DNA of 64,000 bases, from assembly GCA_964464965.1 (NCBI GenBank), contig CAYXHM010000005.1, positions 213,013 to 277,012 on the forward strand. Direction: 5' to 3'. Positions within the stretch are counted from its first letter, which is position 1. Each line of letters opens with the position of its first letter. The translations under genes and the position numbers were made by a program. Positions 33,892-41,537 of the stretch are shown here, one piece after another. The notes below the pieces were generated by a model that was given only the letters and a program-made list of their open reading frames with translations, did not search any database and was not told where the DNA came from. Source of the DNA: UBA5543 sp964464965. GTDB taxonomy: Bacteria; Bacteroidota; Bacteroidia; Chitinophagales; Chitinophagaceae.

Positions 33892-35259
33892 CTATTGCTT
33901 TACAAATGCACCGGTAGTAATAGTTTGCCCGCCATCATCTGATAATACTACCCAATAGTTACCTGCCGGCCATGTGGCAACATCTACGGTTGTGCTGCCC
34001 ATTGCCAGGCTGCCTGCGTAAGTTGTTTGCCCGTTTATATTTACAATCCGTACAGTATGTGCATCTCCTCCTGACGATATATTCAATATATCAGTGGCAG
34101 GGTTAGGATAAAGGGCTATTGTATTGCCCGTTCCCGTAATGTTACTAACAGAAGTTGGGTCGTGCTCTTCATAATAGAGCGTACTCTGGTCGTAAGGTAC
34201 CTGGCTGAATTGCCCGTTACCTAAATATTCAAAACCATTGCTGTGGATGAGCAACCCGTTTGCATCATAACCATAGGTATCCATTTCCACAGTATCCCAC
34301 TGCTGATTGTACCTGTATATCACGTAAAACGATGGCAGTTGGTTGGCGTTAAGGGAATATTCTAGTATTTCTGTAGGTATCCATACCATACTATTATTAT
34401 CCCATTCTTCTGATTTATGGTACACCGGATGTACCGCCGTGCCTGCGTACGCAAAGCTGTCACGGTACATTTTTGTAAACCCGCCGCCATAGTCGGCCTC
34501 ATCTTCCTGCGTCAGTATCCTGTTGGCGTTATCGTATGTATATACAGACCGATAAGATATTTCCCAGCCATTGTCATAAGTGTATGCTGAAAATGTATCC
34601 ATATTCCCTTTTGTGTCGTAATGATATACCCGCATATAGCCCGGCATATTTGCAACTAGGTTATGGGCGCTATCCATCGTCCTCCTCCCTTGCCCGTCAT
34701 ACGATACGTACATGCGTCTTTTAGGTATTAGTCCGGTGCCGCCGAATGTATCGGTACTTGTTACTTCTGTAAGCCTGTTGCTTGTACCATACACGGCGTT
34801 TGCCCTGAAGAACCCCCAGGGATATACGTCGTCTGTTTGTATTACCATGTTCTGGCTGTTGTAACTATATATTGTGCTGCCTGCTAATTGAAGTCCCCCG
34901 GCGCTGCTATTGTACCATCTTTCCACAGTGTCGCATTGTATATATTGCTGTGCCGTGGTAGATGATAAAGAAAACATGCTGTAGTAACTGGTGAAATCTG
35001 TATGTACAGAACCGCGTACATTGTTGTTGTAGATGTAGCGTATACTGTCATTATGTACACCATTGGCCATATAAGTGGTGCATATCAGCCTTTTTTGTAT
35101 TGCTGTAGGTTTGTGCCCGGCCCTTGACATCTGCTGCTGTACCACATCCTGCGGCAGCATATATTCCTGTGGCAGTTGCCTGGTTTTCTTTCGCTGCAGG
35201 GGCACTGCCTGCGTCGTAATTCCTGTGAGCAGTAAAGAGCATAATAGTAATTTTTTCAT
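33892..35259 (-). CDS. Secreted T9SS type A sorting-domain protein with YD-like repeats
   Basis: 455 aa from ATG 35259 (MKKLLLCSLLLTGITTQAVP, signal peptide). The middle part carries RHS/YD-like strand pairs: YDGQGRRTMDSAHNL, YDTKGNMDTFSAYTYDNG, YDNANRILTQEDEADYGG, YDANGLLIHSNGFEYLGNG. The C-terminal ~75 residues are a T9SS sorting domain (ALYPNPATDILNISSGG, VRIVNINGQTTYAGS, PAGNYWVVLSD). Expected to be surface-exposed or released. No enzyme motif. The YD repeats suggest an extended beta-rich shell, too short for a toxin cage. Confidence 0.82.
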   Translation of the reverse strand: MKKLLLCSLLLTGITTQAVPLQRKKTRQLPQEYMLPQDVVQQQMSRAGHKPTAIQKRLICTTYMANGVHNDSIRYIYNNNVRGSVHTDFTSYYSMFSLSSTTAQQYIQCDTVERWYNSSAGGLQLAGSTIYSYNSQNMVIQTDDVYPWGFFRANAVYGTSNRLTEVTSTDTFGGTGLIPKRRMYVSYDGQGRRTMDSAHNLVANMPGYMRVYHYDTKGNMDTFSAYTYDNGWEISYRSVYTYDNANRILTQEDEADYGGGFTKMYRDSFAYAGTAVHPVYHKSEEWDNNSMVWIPTEILEYSLNANQLPSFYVIYRYNQQWDTVEMDTYGYDANGLLIHSNGFEYLGNGQFSQVPYDQSTLYYEEHDPTSVSNITGTGNTIALYPNPATDILNISSGGDAHTVRIVNINGQTTYAGSLAMGSTTVDVATWPAGNYWVVLSDDGGQTITTGAFVKQ

Positions 35260-35393
35260 ATCGTGAGATTTTTTTCTCAAATAGACATCAAAAAAATATC
35301 AGCAACAATAGCCCTATATGCTTATTGACATTCACATTGCATAAACTAAAAATTGTTACAAACGAATGACGTTCAGGTGTTATTATAATGACA

Positions 35394-35420
35394 AAAACAG
35401 GACTATAAAAGTCCTGTTTT
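35394..35420 (-). terminator. Terminator of the DUF4142 gene
   Basis: AAAACAGGAC and GTCCTGTTTT pair around TATAAAA, about 40 bp after the DUF4142 stop on the minus strand. Confidence 0.75.
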
Positions 35421-35459
35421 CTTGCAGTGAGTCGGGCAGGCGTTAGCCTGCTACTGCAA

Positions 35460-36029
35460 TTATTTATTATCCTTCAAGTTGTCTTTTATTTCCTGTGCCA
35501 TCGTCAGGTGGTGCTCCAGTGTCGAAACCTTACCCTGTGCCCATGCTTTCAGTTCAGCATCACCACCTTTTTCCGCCTGGTCTTTAAACAGGTCTATATC
35601 ATCTTTGTGATCTTTCACCATAAAGTCCATATACTCCCTGTCAAAGTCAGCACCAGTTTTTTCTGACAACTTCCTTATTTTATCCTGCTTGTCTTCATCA
35701 GGTGTTGTCGGCAAGGTTACATTTTTTGCCTGCGCCCATGCTTTCAGTTCTTCATTGGCTTTACTATGGTCATCTATCATGCCCTGGCCAAATTGTTTTA
35801 CTGCAGCAGACTGTCCGTTGGTCAAAGCCAATCTGCCAAGTTCTACTTCCATCATACCGCCCGATGCTGCCTTTACAGCAAACTCGGCATCCTTTTCCAT
35901 TTTGTTGTCATCAAATTTTTCTTCATTTACTTCTTCAGCTACTTCCGAACTGTCAGACTCGTTGTCTGCGCAGGAGTAAAATGTTACAGAGGCCATCATT
36001 GCAAGTGTCATCAACAATACTTTTTTCAT
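35460..36029 (-). CDS. DUF4142 lipoprotein (ferritin-like)
   Basis: 189 aa. Lipoprotein signal MKKVLLMTLAMMASVTFYSC, then an acidic Ser/Glu/Asp linker. Residues ~45-185 form the DUF4142 four-helix bundle: KDAEFAVKAASGGMMEVELG, LALTNGQSAAVKQFGQGMID then DHSKANEELKAWA, and FMVKDHKDDIDLF. DUF4142 proteins are thought to be ferritin-like and are linked with envelope stress, but have no proven function. First of a run with a DUF892 protein and a low-complexity protein; a second DUF4142 gene lies at 37910 on the other strand. Confidence 0.85.
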   Translation of the reverse strand: MKKVLLMTLAMMASVTFYSCADNESDSSEVAEEVNEEKFDDNKMEKDAEFAVKAASGGMMEVELGRLALTNGQSAAVKQFGQGMIDDHSKANEELKAWAQAKNVTLPTTPDEDKQDKIRKLSEKTGADFDREYMDFMVKDHKDDIDLFKDQAEKGGDAELKAWAQGKVSTLEHHLTMAQEIKDNLKDNK

Positions 36030-36069
36030 ACTTTTTCTTTTTAGTGGTTATATATATTTAGTGTTCAAA

Positions 36070-36741
36070 TTATGCTTCTTCCATCTCCTGTTCTTTTTCC
36101 TGTGCCTGTCCCGTGCGGGCGTATTCGTCATCTGCCATAGGGTTTACATAACTCTCTGCCACCTGTGTCAGTAGTTTGTCTGTATCTTCCTCTTCCCACA
36201 GTGTTTTCTCCAATATATCAGCCACCTCGTTATGCTCCATAGTAAGTGCTACCTGTACCAGGCTGCCGTATGATGCTATCTCGTAATGCTCTATTTTCTG
36301 GGCAGCGATAATGAGTGCCGCATCGCGGGTCATAGTCCCTTCTTTGGTTTCACTTATCATCGACTTTGCCTCTTTCGTCAGCCCTTCCATAGCTTCACAT
36401 TTTTTCGCGGAGGCTTTTTCTTCCAGCAGGCTGAAAACTTTTTCTAATCGTGATATATGTTTACGTGTCTGGTATTGGTGGTCTTCAAAAGCCTCTTTCA
36501 GTTCTTCTGATGTGGCTGCTTCCTGCATTTCGCCCAGTGCACCTATAAGGTGTTGTTCTGCCCAGTACATATCCTTCAGCATATTGATGAACAGCTTATG
36601 AAAAGGCATTTGCTTATGTTCTTCACTTATTCCAGTGCTGTTCTTCTTGTTGCTGCTACTGTAGGTAGAGTCTGAGGTTGTTTTGGCAGGTGCTTTTGCT
36701 GTGCTACCCCTACCTGTTGATGCTGTTTTTTTTGTGCTCAT
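36070..36741 (-). CDS. DUF892 (YciF-like) ferritin-like protein with disordered N-terminus
   Basis: 223 aa. The first ~45 residues are Ser/Thr/Lys-rich and likely disordered (MSTKKTASTGRGSTAKAPAK). Residues ~48-205 match the YciE/YciF family: FHKLFINMLKDMYWAEQHLI, ALGEMQEAATSEELKEAFEDH, AALIIAAQKIEHYEIASYGS. The Glu/His residues on the helices (AEQH, EDH, KIEHYEI) are those that would bind a di-iron centre. YciF proteins are induced by osmotic or general stress in enterobacteria. It lies 40 bp upstream of the DUF4142 gene and may be co-transcribed. Confidence 0.85.
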   Translation of the reverse strand: MSTKKTASTGRGSTAKAPAKTTSDSTYSSSNKKNSTGISEEHKQMPFHKLFINMLKDMYWAEQHLIGALGEMQEAATSEELKEAFEDHQYQTRKHISRLEKVFSLLEEKASAKKCEAMEGLTKEAKSMISETKEGTMTRDAALIIAAQKIEHYEIASYGSLVQVALTMEHNEVADILEKTLWEEEDTDKLLTQVAESYVNPMADDEYARTGQAQEKEQEMEEA

Positions 36742-36779
36742 AATACTTTCTTTAGCAATTGTTATTTGAAATGGTAAAG

Positions 36780-36823
36780 ACCGGCCGGACAGTTAAAGTG
36801 TGGGAATGTAACGTCCGGCCGGT
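36780..36823 (-). terminator. Perfect 11-bp-arm hairpin after the low-complexity gene
   Basis: ACCGGCCGGAC and GTCCGGCCGGT are perfectly complementary around a 22-nt loop, a very stable stem 10 bp past the stop of the low-complexity gene on the minus strand. It lacks a T-tract, so it may slow decay or attenuate read-through into the DUF892 gene. Confidence 0.55.
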
Positions 36824-36833
36824 ATATGTATTA

Positions 36834-37673
36834 TCAGAAACGATTGTCCCGGTTATAGCTGCCGGAGTTTTGGTTACGCTGTGCGGAACCAAATGCGTTG
36901 CGGCGGTTGCGCGATGAATCCCCATTGTCATACCCCCTGTTTTGAGAGCCGGTGCTGCGGTATTGAGAATAATTATCATCATTGTTGCCACCACGGTTAT
37001 ATTGGCTGTCATAGCCTCCCTCATATTCACTGTTATACCCGCGATTGTACTGGCTGTTATATCCGCGGTTAGACTGGCTGTTGTATCCACGGTTTCCCTG
37101 GCTGCTGTAATCGTTGTTATAGTCCTGGTTTCTACTGTAGTTGCCGGTATTATAATCCTGGTTTCTACCATAATTACCATTATTGCCGCCGGATTGTGAT
37201 TCGTACCCTTGCTGACCACGACCGTATTGGCCGCTCATACCGCTGTTTTCACGGTTGTATTGATTGCCACCTCTGCGGCTGTAGTTGTTATCATTTTCAT
37301 TGTCGTACTCACGGCGATAATCGCTGTAACGGCTGTCGTAGTTATAGTCTTCGCCGTCTTCGCTGTGCATATAGCCGCCCCTTACTGCAAAGTCATTATT
37401 GTATTCGCTGCCATAGCCACCACGGTTTCCGTAGTTGTCGTTGCGGTTGTAACTGTTGTCATTACTGTTATAGCTATCGCGGCTGTAGCCATCCTGGTTG
37501 CTGCTATAGCCACGCATGCCCCGGTTGTCACTGTCCTTTCCGTATTGTTCCCGGCCATAGTCATTGTACTCGCCTATACCACTCCTTGTAGAGCGTCTTT
37601 CATCGCGATAGTTATCGCCCCTTTCCATGTCTCTGCCTGAGTTGCCGTAGCCACGGTTTGAATTTTGTCTCAT
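36834..37673 (-). CDS. Low-complexity Asn/Gly/Tyr/Arg-rich protein (prion-like)
   Basis: 279 aa with no signal peptide, no membrane segment and almost no aliphatic residues. It is built of Asn, Gly, Tyr, Arg, Ser, Asp and Gln, as in NRGYNSQSNRGYNSQYNRGY (about residues 193-212) and GNYGRNQDYNTGNYSRNQDY. Only a short segment near 95-105 (DFAVRGGYMHSEDGED) looks different. It begins MRQNSNRGYGNSGRDMERGD. The frame is open for 840 bp and its antisense frames give nothing plausible, so the coding strand is clear from the Tyr/Arg pattern. Composition resembles FUS-like RGG/prion domains that form condensates; that function is inference. Neighbours are stress-type genes. Confidence 0.7.
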   Translation of the reverse strand: MRQNSNRGYGNSGRDMERGDNYRDERRSTRSGIGEYNDYGREQYGKDSDNRGMRGYSSNQDGYSRDSYNSNDNSYNRNDNYGNRGGYGSEYNNDFAVRGGYMHSEDGEDYNYDSRYSDYRREYDNENDNNYSRRGGNQYNRENSGMSGQYGRGQQGYESQSGGNNGNYGRNQDYNTGNYSRNQDYNNDYSSQGNRGYNSQSNRGYNSQYNRGYNSEYEGGYDSQYNRGGNNDDNYSQYRSTGSQNRGYDNGDSSRNRRNAFGSAQRNQNSGSYNRDNRF

Positions 37674-37909
37674 AATGTTTCGATTTTTTATTTTGTTTTA
37701 AAATAGAATTGGAAAATTTGAAATAGCCTTCAGCGTAACATCCTTAAAATTTCATGCCATTGTCATTTTTTCTCTCATATGCTCTATTGCTGTTTGTATT
37801 TCAGTCAACACTGTGGAAGAACATCTACACTGCCTTTATGCAAATGGGCAATGAATAATTATTATGATAATGGCGTGATTTTTTATGGCATGCAGGCATA
37901 CAAGGTCGT

Positions 37910-38452
37910 ATGAGGTTAATGAGCAATATTTTCACGAGTAGCATATGTCTTATCATATGCCTGTCTTTTAGTTTCGCTATGTGCACTTCCTGTACCAGGA
38001 AAACAGAAATGACGCCAGCTGTGCTGAATGCAACAGACAGGACTTTTTTGAATACCGTAGGGGAATACAACCTTTCTCAAATAGAGTTGGGGAATATAGC
38101 AATGACTGAAGCTGCCAATCCCACGTTGCAACAATTTGGTGAAACACTGGCTACAGACCACACAGCAGAGCAGCAAGAACTTGAGAAAATTGCCTGCCTG
38201 GTACGCCATCAACTTCCCGGCAAGGCGGGGCAGCACCATGAAGATTTAAAGCAATCTTTACTGGTCAATAAAGAACATTTTGATTCTCTATATATACAGG
38301 CGCAACATGAGCATTTCATCGCCATAAAGGCGGCGCTTGAGCAGGAACTGGTACAAGGCATGCAGCAGGATATCAAAAATTATGCGGGCGCATTATTGAA
38401 GGAGGTGAATGAATACATCCGCATTGCAGATAGCTTTGCCGGGAAGTACTAA
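37910..38452 (+). CDS. DUF4142 lipoprotein (second copy)
   Basis: 180 aa. An N-terminal lipoprotein-like signal (MSNIFTSSICLIICLSFSFA, starting at the alternative ATG 37919, followed by MCTSC) precedes the DUF4142 helical bundle: RTFLNTVGEYNLSQIELGNI, AMTEAANPTLQQFGETLATD then HTAEQQEL, and LYIQAQHEHFIAIKAALEQE. It is divergent from the low-complexity gene across a 236-bp gap and only distantly similar to the DUF4142 protein at 35460. Probably periplasmic; function unknown. A strong terminator follows. Confidence 0.8.
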   Translation: MRLMSNIFTSSICLIICLSFSFAMCTSCTRKTEMTPAVLNATDRTFLNTVGEYNLSQIELGNIAMTEAANPTLQQFGETLATDHTAEQQELEKIACLVRHQLPGKAGQHHEDLKQSLLVNKEHFDSLYIQAQHEHFIAIKAALEQELVQGMQQDIKNYAGALLKEVNEYIRIADSFAGKY

Positions 38453-38458
38453 CAAAAA

Positions 38459-38486
38459 CAAGGTTGGTATCGTAATACCAACCTTG
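38459..38486. terminator. Terminator after DUF4142
   Basis: CAAGGTTGGTAT and ATACCAACCTTG pair perfectly around CGTA, followed by seven T. It separates convergent genes. Confidence 0.88.
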
Positions 38487-38511
38487 TTTTTTTAGCCCTG
38501 CTATAGCAGCC

Positions 38512-38937
38512 TTATTTCTTTTCAATATAATTTTTCAGCAGGTTGCCTATGATGTCTTCCCAGCCTGCAACAAAGTTTGAACGTGCAAAATCCGGCCCGT
38601 CGTTGGCAAAAGCTTCAAGCCCCTCATGGGTCAGCTTCACCCTTGTTGTGTTATTATCTTCATTAAACAACTCGTATGTTACTACAGAATCACCTTTAGA
38701 ATTTTCATATCGCCAGGTATAGCTCAGCTTTTGTTCGGGGATAACTTCCAGCACTTTGCAAATGTGAAGGAACTGCTTTGTTTCATCGCCACCCCAAAAG
38801 GTGAATTCGTGCCCCACCTCTGCTTTAAAATCAGGTATATTAAAGCTCCAGTGTTTTATCTGCTCCTTGTCGGTAATGGCATCCCACACTATACTTACCG
38901 GCGCATTTATGGTTACTTCTTTTATTATTGGCCCCAT
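38512..38937 (-). CDS. SRPBCC-family (AHSA1-like) protein, copy 2
   Basis: 141 aa from ATG 38937 (MGPIIKEVTINAPVSIVWDA); the longer frame upstream overlaps the previous gene and has no family similarity. START/Bet v1-like ligand-binding fold with the AHSA1 pattern: APVSIVWDAITDKEQIKHW, HICKVLEVIPEQKLSYTWRY, TTRVKLTHEGLEAF, FVAGWEDIIGNLLKNYIEK. It is clearly a tandem paralogue of the protein at 38979. Ligand unknown. Third gene of an ArsR-SRPBCC-SRPBCC operon. Confidence 0.85.
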   Translation of the reverse strand: MGPIIKEVTINAPVSIVWDAITDKEQIKHWSFNIPDFKAEVGHEFTFWGGDETKQFLHICKVLEVIPEQKLSYTWRYENSKGDSVVTYELFNEDNNTTRVKLTHEGLEAFANDGPDFARSNFVAGWEDIIGNLLKNYIEKK

Positions 38938-38978
38938 AAAAAGTGGTTTAGTTTTGATTAATTCTTTGGATTTTGAAT

Positions 38979-39407
38979 TTACACTGTTGTTTTCTCCGCG
39001 TATTCTTTCAGGGCCCTCTGTATAAAGTCTGTCCACCCTGCATCAAAGCATTCCCTGCCAAAGTCTTTGCCATGGTCTGCAAATAGTTCCACGCCTTCGT
39101 GTGTCAGTTTTACCCTTGTAGCCTCGCCTTCTTCATATAGTTCAAACGTTACCAGGCTATCGCCTTTGGTTTGTTCATACCGCCATGTATAGCTTATCTT
39201 CTGCATAGGGACCACTTCTTTTACACGGCATATATGCAGGTATTCTTCACCATCACATTCAGCCATAAAGTCAAAAGCGTGCCCCGGCTCGGGTTTGAAA
39301 TCGGCAATGTCAAAATACCATTCCTTCATCTGGTCTTTGTTGGTTACAGCGTCCCATACTGTGGCTATCGGCGCATTGATGCTTACTTCTTTAATTATCG
39401 GTTCCAT
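38979..39407 (-). CDS. SRPBCC-family (AHSA1-like) protein, copy 1
   Basis: 142 aa, same fold as its neighbour: APIATVWDAVTNKDQMKEW, LHICRVKEVVPMQKISYTWR, ATRVKLTHEGVELFADHGKD, FDAGWTDFIQRALKEYAEK. ArsR-type regulators paired with AHSA1-like proteins are widespread; the SRPBCC proteins are presumed to bind a small hydrophobic ligand, and the regulator to control them. Lies 43 bp after the ArsR gene. Confidence 0.87.
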   Translation of the reverse strand: MEPIIKEVSINAPIATVWDAVTNKDQMKEWYFDIADFKPEPGHAFDFMAECDGEEYLHICRVKEVVPMQKISYTWRYEQTKGDSLVTFELYEEGEATRVKLTHEGVELFADHGKDFGRECFDAGWTDFIQRALKEYAEKTTV

Positions 39408-39450
39408 AAAATTCCTGTTTTATATAGTTATCGATTTATGTTTGCTGCTA

Positions 39451-39762
39451 TCATTTCTTTTTGCCTTCTACATATTGTTTCAGGGCGTTTAGTTTTGCAT
39501 CCCAGAAACGGCTATACTGTTCCACCCAGTCGGCCACTTCTTTCAGCCGCTCAGGCTTCGCTTCGCAGTAACGTTCCCTCCCTTTCTGCTTTATATCTAT
39601 CAGCCCGCACTCTGCCAGTATTTTTATATGTTTCGATATGGCCGGGCGGCTCACATCAAATTTATCTGCTACGCTGTTCAGGTTCATGCTTTCTGCCGTC
39701 AGCATATTAATGATCTCCCTGCGGGTGGGGTCTGCTATAGCCTGGTAAACATCTCTTCTCAT
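39451..39762 (-). CDS. ArsR-family winged-helix repressor
   Basis: 103 aa. Winged helix with YQAIADPTRREIINMLTAES, then the recognition helix NSVADKFDVSRPAISKHIKI and the wing LIDIKQKGRERYCEAKPERL. No Cys cluster for metal binding is present, which fits the branch that regulates SRPBCC genes rather than arsenic resistance. Its promoter is overlaid by a perfect inverted repeat (39768-39793), pointing to self-repression. First gene of the operon with two SRPBCC paralogues. Confidence 0.9.
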   Translation of the reverse strand: MRRDVYQAIADPTRREIINMLTAESMNLNSVADKFDVSRPAISKHIKILAECGLIDIKQKGRERYCEAKPERLKEVADWVEQYSRFWDAKLNALKQYVEGKKK

Positions 39763-39767
39763 AATCT

Positions 39768-39793
39768 TATTTGTAACTGTTCGGTTACAAATA
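39768..39793. promoter_or_regulatory. Operator of the ArsR-SRPBCC operon
   Basis: TATTTGTAAC and GTTACAAATA are perfect 10-bp arms around TGTTCG. The element lies 5 bp before the ArsR start codon and covers most of the -7 box (39788-39795) and the likely transcription start, the expected place for an autorepressor site. Confidence 0.65.
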
Positions 39794-39795
39794 TA
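39788..39795 (-). promoter_or_regulatory. -7 promoter box of the ArsR operon
   Basis: The minus strand reads TATATTTG, exact TAnnTTTG consensus, 25 bp before ATG 39762. Confidence 0.55.
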
Positions 39796-39901
39796 GAAAA
39801 AGAAACCGAATGGTTACATGAGTTGTAAAAATATTTTAGCCTGCTTGTCATATTTTTAAGAGCTGTGTAACTAATAATGGTATAAACATGATGGATAAAC
39901 T

Positions 39902-41038
39902 ATGATGACTTTTTTGAAGGTAATAGGTGTAATAGTGGGCCTGTTGGTGCTGGGAGTAGCGGCTTTTATAGGATATTATAATTACAGGCTGAACAGTATA
40001 AAGGATACACACGACCTGCAGGTGCAGGTAGATAAGCTTTGCCTTGAGTATTTGCAGGATGGTAAAGGCGTGGGGTTGTATATAGGTATTGTACAAAACG
40101 GCAGGATATATGGCAGGGGTTATGGTGTGGCAGATAAAGAAACCGGGGCTGTGCCCGACAGTAATACCATTTTCGAAATAGGTTCTATATCTAAGGTGTT
40201 TACAACAGAAATTGCACAGCAACTGGTAGAACAGGGGCAATTGAGCTGGGACGATAATATTGTTAAATATCTGCCCCCGGAGGCGCGCCCGGTTAAAGAC
40301 GATACCACCACGTTATTGCACCTGGCCACGCATACATCAGGCTATCCACGCCTGCCCAAAAGCTGGTTTGCACAGCTGGAAGCAGATACATGCGACCCTT
40401 ACCGTACCCTTACCATACAGGATGTGTACAAGGTAGTGCACAATGCTGAGGATAAGGTCCATCCTTCCATGGAGAATTCTGATTATTCTAACCTGGGTAT
40501 GGGCCTGCTGGGTCATATACTTGAGTGGAAAACAGGAAAGCCGTACGAGCAACTGTTGCAGGAATATATGTGCGGCCCGTTAGGTATGGTCAGCACTACT
40601 ACCTTGCATAAAAGTGATATAGTAATGGCAACCGGCCACGATGACAAGGGCAATAAAACCTGCTACTGGACATTACCCGTGCTGCAGGGCGCCGGTGCTA
40701 TCAAATCAAACGGGGCGGATATGTTACGCTTCCTGGAAGTAAATATAGGCGATGGTTCAGCCTTAGGTAAAACATTTGCAGCTACGCAAACACAGGTTGC
40801 CGAAACTGTATCGGGTGGGGTGGGGCGTGGCTGGCATATAGACGTGCTGAGTGGTATTATGTACGGTATAGACAGTATAACATGGCATAACGGCGGTACA
40901 GGCGGTTTCAGGAGTTATCTGGGCTTTATCCCCGGCAGGAATACAGGTGTGGTGGTATTGTCAAACTGCTCTCATAGCGGTTTTGATAACCTGGCCATTA
41001 AAATACTTTGTAAAGCCGGTACAGTTTCATTGCGCTAA
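39902..41038 (+). CDS. Serine hydrolase, class C beta-lactamase / esterase family
   Basis: 378 aa. An N-terminal hydrophobic helix (VIGVIVGLLVLGVAAFIGYY) anchors or exports it. The penicillin-binding fold is marked by SISK (in EIGSISKVFTTEIAQ), the YSN of DYSNLGMGLLGHIL, and HNGG (WHNGGTGGFRSYLGF) in place of KTG. Family members include D-aminopeptidases, esterases and AmpC; the substrate is not evident, and no ampR lies nearby. The sigma-factor gene follows 1 bp after the stop, so the three genes to 42093 form one operon. Confidence 0.87.
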   Translation: MMTFLKVIGVIVGLLVLGVAAFIGYYNYRLNSIKDTHDLQVQVDKLCLEYLQDGKGVGLYIGIVQNGRIYGRGYGVADKETGAVPDSNTIFEIGSISKVFTTEIAQQLVEQGQLSWDDNIVKYLPPEARPVKDDTTTLLHLATHTSGYPRLPKSWFAQLEADTCDPYRTLTIQDVYKVVHNAEDKVHPSMENSDYSNLGMGLLGHILEWKTGKPYEQLLQEYMCGPLGMVSTTTLHKSDIVMATGHDDKGNKTCYWTLPVLQGAGAIKSNGADMLRFLEVNIGDGSALGKTFAATQTQVAETVSGGVGRGWHIDVLSGIMYGIDSITWHNGGTGGFRSYLGFIPGRNTGVVVLSNCSHSGFDNLAIKILCKAGTVSLR

Positions 41039-41039
41039 C

Positions 41040-41537
41040 GTGGAAGAACGGTTTACAGGCATATTGAACAATAATAAAGATGCGATATACCGCATATGCA
41101 AAGCTTATGCTACTGACGAAGAACAGGTTAAAGACCTTTTCCAGGAGGTATTGCTGAATATATGGCGGTCACTGTCGGGGTTTAAAGAGTTGTCTGCGGT
41201 AAATACATGGGTGTACAGGATAACACTGAATGTATGTATGCGTGCTAAGCATAACGCAGACCGCCACCATAAGCCGGTGCATTTAGATAGTGTAAAATGG
41301 GATTATTTACCAGCCACGCCCGATGACGGTAGCAGGCATGGGTATAATGAACTTTACTCCTGCATATACAAGCTGAATGAGGCGGACAAGTTACTGGTGC
41401 TGCTGTTTCTTGAAGACCTGCCCTATAAAGATATAGCGGCGGTTACCGGTTTATCAGAAAATCATGTTGCCGTGAAGTTGAAAAGGATAAAAGCAAAATT
41501 GTTTAACTGCTTAAACGAAAATGGCTATGACAGATGA
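41040..41537 (+). CDS. ECF-type RNA polymerase sigma factor
   Basis: 165 aa from GTG 41040 (the frame is open further upstream, but inside the serine hydrolase gene). Region 2: VEERFTGILNNNKDAIYRIC, EEQVKDLFQEVLLNIWRSLS. Region 4: NEADKLLVLLFLEDLPYKDI, VTGLSENHVAVKLKRIKAKL. Start choice: GTG one base after the hydrolase stop gives the normal N-terminus. It overlaps the next membrane-protein gene by 17 bp, which suggests coupling and that the latter may be its anti-sigma partner. Confidence 0.87.
   Translation: MEERFTGILNNNKDAIYRICKAYATDEEQVKDLFQEVLLNIWRSLSGFKELSAVNTWVYRITLNVCMRAKHNADRHHKPVHLDSVKWDYLPATPDDGSRHGYNELYSCIYKLNEADKLLVLLFLEDLPYKDIAAVTGLSENHVAVKLKRIKAKLFNCLNENGYDR

Noticed and set aside
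33892..35259. Rhs toxin from the YD-like repeats
   Set aside because: The protein is only 455 aa, has no DPxG-type core end or variable toxin tip, and ends in a T9SS sorting domain.
37196..37640. Long open frames antisense to the low-complexity gene
   Set aside because: Their His/Cys- or Val/Ala-rich repeats simply mirror the repetitive codons of the sense strand; no start context or family.
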